A stretch of DNA of 64,000 bases from Thecamonas trahens ATCC 50062 (taxonomy: Eukaryota > Apusozoa > Apusomonadida > Apusomonadidae). Positions within the stretch are counted from its first letter, which is position 1. Each line of letters opens with the position of its first letter. Shown here one piece after another: positions 58,093-64,000 of the stretch. A model generated the notes under the pieces. That model saw only the letters and a list, made by a program, of their open reading frames with translations, was not told the DNA's origin and ran no database searches. The stretch spans positions 265,281 through 329,280 of the forward strand of contig NW_013657654.1 in the NCBI RefSeq assembly GCF_000142905.1, given 5' to 3'. A program made the position numbers and the translations under genes.

Positions 58093-61000
58093 ATGTCAGG
58101 TGATGATGATGCTCTCAAGATGCTAGAGGCTTTGACTATGGACGACTCCGAGTCTGACGACGGTCCGCCTGTATCTTTGGCTACAACCACAACGTCGACC
58201 GAGGCAAGTGCAAGACGCCCACCTCCTCCGTCGAGCTCTCCACCACCGCGGGTCACAGAGACCCGTGACCCGCTCGAGACTGCTGCTCTCAACTCGCGTA
58301 TCTCGCAGTTGGAGCGTGACCTGGCAAGCGCCAAGCGCCGCGGACGTGACGCCGAGAGCACCGCCGACAAGCTCCGACGGGAGCTTGATGCTGCGCGGCG
58401 GCGCATTCGTGAGGCCGAGGATGAGACGGCTCGAGCTCGCGACGAAGCCTCTGTCCTCCGCGACCAGCTGGCAACGGCAAGCGCAAACTCGGCGGCGGCG
58501 TCGAGCTCGGCGGCGGACACGCTGCGGGCACGGCGGGATGCGCTCGAGCGCGAGTTCCGCGAGAAAATCGACCGCCACCGCGACGAGGCGACGCGCGCGG
58601 CTGAGGCCCGCGCTCTGGCACTCCGCTCGGAGCTGGAGCGCGAGGCTTCGGCTCGGCGCGAGAAGCTCGAGCGGGATGCCCGCGAGATGCTGGCGCGGCA
58701 CATGGAGGAAGCCGAGCGTGAGCTGAGCGCCCGGCGTGAGGCCATGGAGCGCGAGCATGACGAACGGATCCGCGACGCCATGGACCGCATATCGTCGGAG
58801 CGCCGCGAGCTGCGGGTCAGCTACGAGCGCAAGTCGGAGACACTCCGGGTTGAGGCCATCAAGCACAAGTCGGCCCTCGATGCGCGGATCGAGGAGCTCG
58901 AGGACGCGCTGCGCGAGGCAAACGCCCAGCTCGCTGACACCAAGTACGCCATCGAGCGCGAGGTCAAGGCCAAGCACGCCGCAACTATGGCGGCCATGCA
59001 GCGTAAGTTTGAGGACGAGCGGGCCTCGCTAGTGCGCGAGAACGAGGCTACGGTGGACAAGTACGAGGATGCCCTGGCGGCGCTCCGCCAGCAGCACGCG
59101 CTGGCGATCAAGGCGCGGTCAGCCAAGCTTGACGAGCTGGTGGCGACAACGGCCAAGGCCGAGGCCGAACGGGCAGCGCAGTTTGCGGACATGGTGGCAC
59201 AGATGGAGAGCTCGGTCCAGGGCCAGCTCGGCGTGCTCAAGCGCGAGCTGGCGCAGTCTCAGGACGCCAACGCCAAGCTCGCCGAAGAGCTGCAGGCTGC
59301 GACGGTGGCGCTCGCCGAGTCTGAGCAAGCGCTGACCAAACAGACGTCGCTGCTCAAGAGCCAGGCGGCGCGCGATGCCGCCGAGCTTACTGCCAAGCTC
59401 AACGACGAGATTGTGCAGCTCCAGGTCCAGCTGTCCGAAATGACAGACACTGTTGCGGAACTCGAGCGCGACAAGGCTGTAGAGGCGCAAAAGGTCCAGA
59501 AGGAGATTGAGCTGGCGATGAAGACCAAGTACCAAAACATCCAGGCCGAGTTTGAGGAGCGGTTCCTCGCCGAGCAAGAGGCCCGGATCCGGCAGCAGGA
59601 GGAGATTCTCCTGGCACGCGAGGCCGAACTTGAGGCGCGCGAGGCCGACATGCTCGACAACTTCCGCAAGCAACGTGACGAGAACGAGGCCCAGCTCCAG
59701 CGCAAGGTGGCGACGCTCCAGAAGGAGCTGCTCGCCAAGCAGGCCAAAATCGAGGAGGAGATGCAGACACGCGACTCGGAGCGCGAGTTTGAGGCGACGT
59801 CGCTCAAGGCCGAGCTTCAGCGGCAGGCGGAGCTGCGCATTGTCGAGCTCGACAACAAGGCTGAGGAGCTGCGGCTGGCCAAAATTGCGTTCGAGAAGGA
59901 CATGCGCGCCAAGTATGAGGCCGCCAAGGCCGCCGACGAGGCCCACCTCGAGAAGCGCCGGCGCGAGCTCGACGCGCACAGCGAGGAGATGCAAGCCCGG
60001 CTTGACAGTCAAGCTGAGGCGCTGCGCAACAAGGAGTCGGCGCTGTGGGACGCGCTCGCCGAGCGCGAGACTGCAGCACAGGCCGAGCGCGAGGAGATGC
60101 AGGCTGCGCTGTCGGCCAAGCACGCGGCGCTTCAGGCGGAGCTGCTTGACAAGGCGGCGGCCCGTGAAAAGGCGCTGCTGGCACGCGAGAAACAGCTTGC
60201 CACTGACTTTTCCCGCAAGGAGAAGGACCTTGCACTTCAGACAGAGGCGCTTCGGTCGCAGCTGCTCGAGGAGCATCGGGCACTGATGGACGAGACAGCC
60301 GCGTCTGCGGCTACTGTCGAGGACGAAAAGGCCGAGTACATGACCAAGCTCCAGCTTGCGTACGACGAGCAACTTGCTGCCCTGCAGACACGCGAGCGCA
60401 AGCTCAACGACGCGCTCAACGGTACCAAACAGTCGATTGCCGAGCAGCTGGCTGCAAACGAGGCGGCGCGACTCGAGGCTGAGCACGCGATGATCGACAA
60501 GCTACAGGCGATGGCCGACGAGCACGCGGCACGGGTGGCAGAGCACAACCGCGCCCGGTCAGTTAAGGAGCAGGCGCTACTCTCCAAGCGACAGGAGGTG
60601 GCGACGCTGCTGGCTACCAAGGAGGCCGAGCTGGAGGCGGCGGCGTCTGAGGCACTTGCAGCCCGCGAGGCAGCGCTCGAGGCAACGTACAACGAGCGGG
60701 TGGTGGCGCTCAAGCAGCGCGCGGCATCCGATGCTGCGGCGCTGGAGGAGGCCAAGGCCAAGTTTACCAAGCATCGAGCTGAGGTTGAGGCTGAGGCCAG
60801 TGAGACGCTGGCCAAGCGGCTGGCAGCGCTTGAGGCCGAGTACATGGACAAGGTGGCGGCACTTGACTCGCGCGAGGCCGACATCTTGATCAAGGCACAG
60901 GCGCTGGTTGACAACGCACACAACGAGCTCCGAGAGGCCGCAGTCAAGCGCGAGAACGAGTACGCCGCAGCACAGCAGGCTGCAACCAAGCGCGAGCTTG

Positions 61001-64000
61001 ACCGTCAGGCTGCGTTTGCGGCCAAGTCAGCGGCGGCGCAGGCCGAGATGGATGGCATTCTTGATGCTCTCAAGTCGCAGCTTGCGGTGTCACAGGAGCG
61101 GCAGGCCGAGCTGGCCAACCAGCTCTCGGCACTCAACGCGGCTGTGGAGGAGGAGAAGGCACGCGGCCGGTCTGCTATTGCAGACCTCACCATTGCTCAC
61201 GAGGAGCAGCTGTCGGAGATGCGTGCGGAACACAACCGGGCGCTTGCCTCCAAGGACGTTGACATGGCTGCCGTGGCTGCCAAGCTCGAGAGCTACAAGC
61301 GCGAGGCTGCATCCAAGATGGAGTTGGAGCGCGGCGAGCTCGAAGCGCGGCTGCGGGCAGAGCTCGAGGGTGAAAAGCCGAGTACGAGGCGTCGATGGTG
61401 GCGGCGTTGGAGGCGTCACGGGCCAAACAGAACGCGGTGCTTGACGAGCGCGAGGCGGCGATCAAGGTCGCCGAGCGTGCGGTCCAGTCAACACTGGAGG
61501 AGGCTCGGTTGGAGCTGGAGGCCAAGACGCACGTCATCCGGACCGAGCTCGAGGCCGAGGCAGCAGCCAAGCTCGACGCGCTGGTCAACGAGTACTCTGC
61601 CAAGAGGCTGGAGGCTGACGCCGAGCTGGCGGCCGCCAAGCGGGACGTTGCGGCGCGTGCCGAGGCGGCTCGTGCAGACCTCGAGGAGGAGCGGGCAGCG
61701 CTTCGGCGGCAGCATGCTGAGGCAATGGAAGCTGTGGAGGCGCGACGCAACGAGATATATGACCACATGCAGGCGCAGATTCGCCAGCTGGAAGAGTCAA
61801 AGGAGGCGTTCCGCGCCAAGGTCCATCGTGAGCTCGAGGACGAGCGGCTGAAGGACGCACAGACGCTGGCCGAGGCCAAGGCCAAGCTCTCCGAGATGGA
61901 GGAGGAGGCTCTGGCCAAGGCGGCGACGGCGCGGGCGTTGCTTGCCGAGAAGGAGCGGGGGCTCGAGGTCCGCGAGTCCGAGCTCAAGTCTGCGATGGCG
62001 GCCAAGCTTGCCGAGGCGCGAGCTGCGGATGAGGCTGAGCTTGCGGCGCTCCGTGCTGCGCTGGCCGAGAAGGAGGCTGCGCTTGACGCGCGCAAGACCG
62101 AGGTTGAGGCCGAGCTCAAGGCTGCGCTTGCGGCTAGCGAGTCGGACAAGGCTGCGTTCAAGCAGGCGGTGTACAAGCAGCTTGCGGAAGAGCGTGCAGC
62201 CGACAAGGCTGCGGCCGAGGCAGCAGCGGTTGCCCTTGCCGAGACTGAAAAGGCAATGTACGAGCGGGCGTCGGCACTGGCGGCAGAGGCCAAGGCTGCG
62301 CGCGCCAAGGCCGAGGCTGACCGCCAGGCTGCACTTGCACGACTCGAGTCCGAGTTCGAAAAGCGGACGATGGAGCTCGACGCCGACCGCAACGCGTTTG
62401 AGAGCGAGCTCCGCGAGAAGCAGGAGGCGTTCCGGGTTGAAATGGCCGAGGCGGCACGCAAGAAGGATGCCGAGCTTGCGGCAGCCAAGAAGGAGCTGTA
62501 CGAGCGGGAGCAGCAGCTCGCGCTCGAGGCTGCACACCAGCGCGCCGACCTTGACCGCGCGTTTGAGGCCAAGGAGCGCGAGCTCCGTGGTGAACTTGTG
62601 GCGCGCAAGCAGGAGCTCGAGATCGAGTCTGCGCGGCAGCGTGCCGAGATGGAGGATGCTGTCGAGGCTGCGCTTGCCCGCGAGCGTGAGGTCAAGGCCG
62701 AGGCGGCCGCCAAGGTGGAAAAGATGGAGAACGCTCGGCTGCGGCAGGCTAAGGTTGATGCCGAGGAGCGGGCCAACTTTGAGCGGCAGCTGGTGGCCAA
62801 GTATGAGACGCTTTCGGCGACGCTGCGCGAGAAGGCGGCGCAGAAGGAGCAAGAGGCCAAGCTCGCGGCCGAGCGTGCGGCGGCCGAGGCCCGGGCTCGG
62901 ATGGACGAGCTCGAGCAGGCGTTTGCGCTGAAGGAGGAAGCACTCAACGACCGGCGTTCCGAGCTGGAGCAGGAGAAGCGCGCTTACGAGGCCGAGCTGC
63001 ACGCAGCACATAGGGCCAAGCTTGCCGATCTTGACGAGAAGGCACATCGTCTTGTCGCCGAGCAGGCGAAGTTTGAGAAGGAGGTCAACGCAAAGGCTGA
63101 TGCTCAGATTGCGGCGCGGAACGCCGAGCTCGAGGAGGCTGCAGAGGCAATGGAGACCAAGGCACGGCGGGCGCGGCAGGAGATAGAGGCACGCGAGCGT
63201 GCGGTGAGCACCAAGCTCGCCGAGGCTGAAGCGGCGCTGATGGCCAAGTACGAGGATAAGCTGCGCGAGGTGAAGAAGTTCTCTGCTGAGCGCGAGGGCA
63301 AGCTCGAGGAGCGTCAGGCCGCGTTCATGGCTGCGTTTGAGGAGACCAAGGCGCAGCAGTCCGCGGCGCTGGAGGCGCGCCGGAACGAGCTCTCGCAGCG
63401 TGAGGAGGCGATGCGAGCGAATGTTCAGGCGCAGCTCGACGCGCTTGCGGCCAAGCGGGCTGCAGACGAGGCCGAGCGATCTGCGTTTGTGGTCAAGATG
63501 CTCGAGGAGCGCAAGGACGCCGAGGCTGCGGCGAACGCGGCTGCGCTTGCTGCGGAGGCCAAGATGCAGGCCAACTTTGAGTCGCTGATGCGGCAGGTTG
63601 CGTCTGAGAAGGCGGCGAACGAGAGCAAGCTCCGTGAGGAGCGTGCAGCCGCTGCTGCCGAGAGTGATGCGCGGCGCGCCGAGGTCGAGGAACTGCGTCG
63701 CGAGATGTTGACCGAGGCTGCGGCCCGCGAGAGCGAGATGCGCGCCGAGATCGAGGCTGCGAAGCGTGCCGACGAGGCTGAGGCTGAGGCGAAGCGCAAG
63801 GAGCTTGCGCGTGCCGAGAAGGAGCTTTACCAGGAGTTCCTTGCGCGAGCTGAAGCGCATAAGAAGGAGGTGTACCGCGAAGCCCGCGAGTTCTTGGAGG
63901 CCAAGCGTCGCGAGCTGGCGACGACGACCGAGGAACAGCTCAAGGTTGTGGACGAGATCATGCGCGAGCGGACGGAGTACGAGGCCGAGGTCCAGGCTGC
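58093..64000 (+). CDS. Very long coiled-coil protein (3' partial)
   Basis: A short acidic N-terminus (DDSESDDGPPVSL) and a Ser/Pro stretch are followed by about 1,900 residues of nearly unbroken charged helix rich in Ala, Glu, Lys, Arg and Leu, with AxLE, KLEERR and REAELEAREA-like phrases. The second frame runs open to the window end. The frames change near 61376: GAAAAGCCGAG needs one extra G to continue as ...EGEKAEYEAS. Many segments look like variants of one another (for example KAELEAREADM and KEAELEAAASEAL), indicating growth by internal duplication. Such proteins build basal-body rootlets, centrosomal or cortical filaments; no globular domain is seen to decide. Giant shadow frames on the minus strand (Ser/Ala- and Leu-rich) are by-products of the biased codon use. 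Confidence 0.85.

Noticed and set aside
57777-63860. Long minus-strand Ser/Ala- and Leu-rich frames opposite the coiled-coil gene
   Set aside because: They mirror GAG/GCG/CTC codon bias of the plus-strand gene and carry no recognisable domain.

Overview
The window is GC-rich nuclear DNA from a free-living, flagellated protist. Genes lie on both strands, are mostly intron-poor with occasional short GT-AG introns, and carry long (Pro)4-6-Ser stretches, microsatellites and two scaffold gaps (12751-12901 and 53073-53172). The gene set is eukaryotic: Mediator, APC/C, a kinetochore subunit, a cation-chloride cotransporter, RhoGAPs, doublecortin, LIM and OGFr domains. The mixture suggests an apusomonad such as Thecamonas; that taxon is inferred from gene content and style only.

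Region 1 (1-14.3 kb) is a cluster of three related surface-protein genes. The first (+) encodes a C-type-lectin module, an amidotransferase-like module and four copies of a two-cysteine repeat of about 90 residues. The second and third (-) encode receptors with a shared body of Pro-rich stalk, sushi (CCP) domains, filamin-like domains, a Cys-rich GCC2/GCC3-like region and about eight membrane helices. Their 3' bodies (about 2.6 kb) are nearly identical, indicating a recent duplication or gene conversion, while their ectodomains differ completely. A decayed piggyBac-like transposase lies just downstream of the first gene, which stops at the point where its relative continues into the Pro-rich stalk.

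Region 2 (14.5-25 kb) holds a membrane-anchored histidine acid phosphatase, an unrecognised protein with YNI/YDI-type motifs, a RING/TRAF-finger membrane E3-like protein, a longin-like protein resembling Fuzzy, and a cytosolic Hsp101/ClpB disaggregase with a perfect heat-shock element upstream.

Region 3 (25-39.2 kb) starts with a 20-copy 22-bp minisatellite. It continues with a Cys-rich papain-like amidase, a DUF2237 protein, an unrecognised helical-repeat protein ending in a DPF motif, an SLC12 cation-chloride cotransporter, a single-pass membrane protein with two DPF motifs, MED22, a PMF1/Nnf1-like kinetochore protein, a PH-like protein with a perfect 81-bp internal duplication, and an OGFr-domain protein.

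Region 4 (39.8-64 kb) carries APC3/CDC27, a Yme2-like mitochondrial ATPase, a two-LIM protein, a multi-doublecortin protein, an ankyrin-RhoGAP, free-methionine-R-sulfoxide reductase (two copies either side of a gap, probably an assembly artefact), a RhoGAP-SH3-coiled-coil protein, and a very long coiled-coil protein that runs off the end.

Several otherwise intact conserved genes contain apparent one-base frame breaks (near 6657, 8748, 38980, 41910, 51687 and 61376). I read these mainly as consensus errors, and joined such genes across the break. C/T-rich tracts recur just upstream of many start codons on the coding strand.
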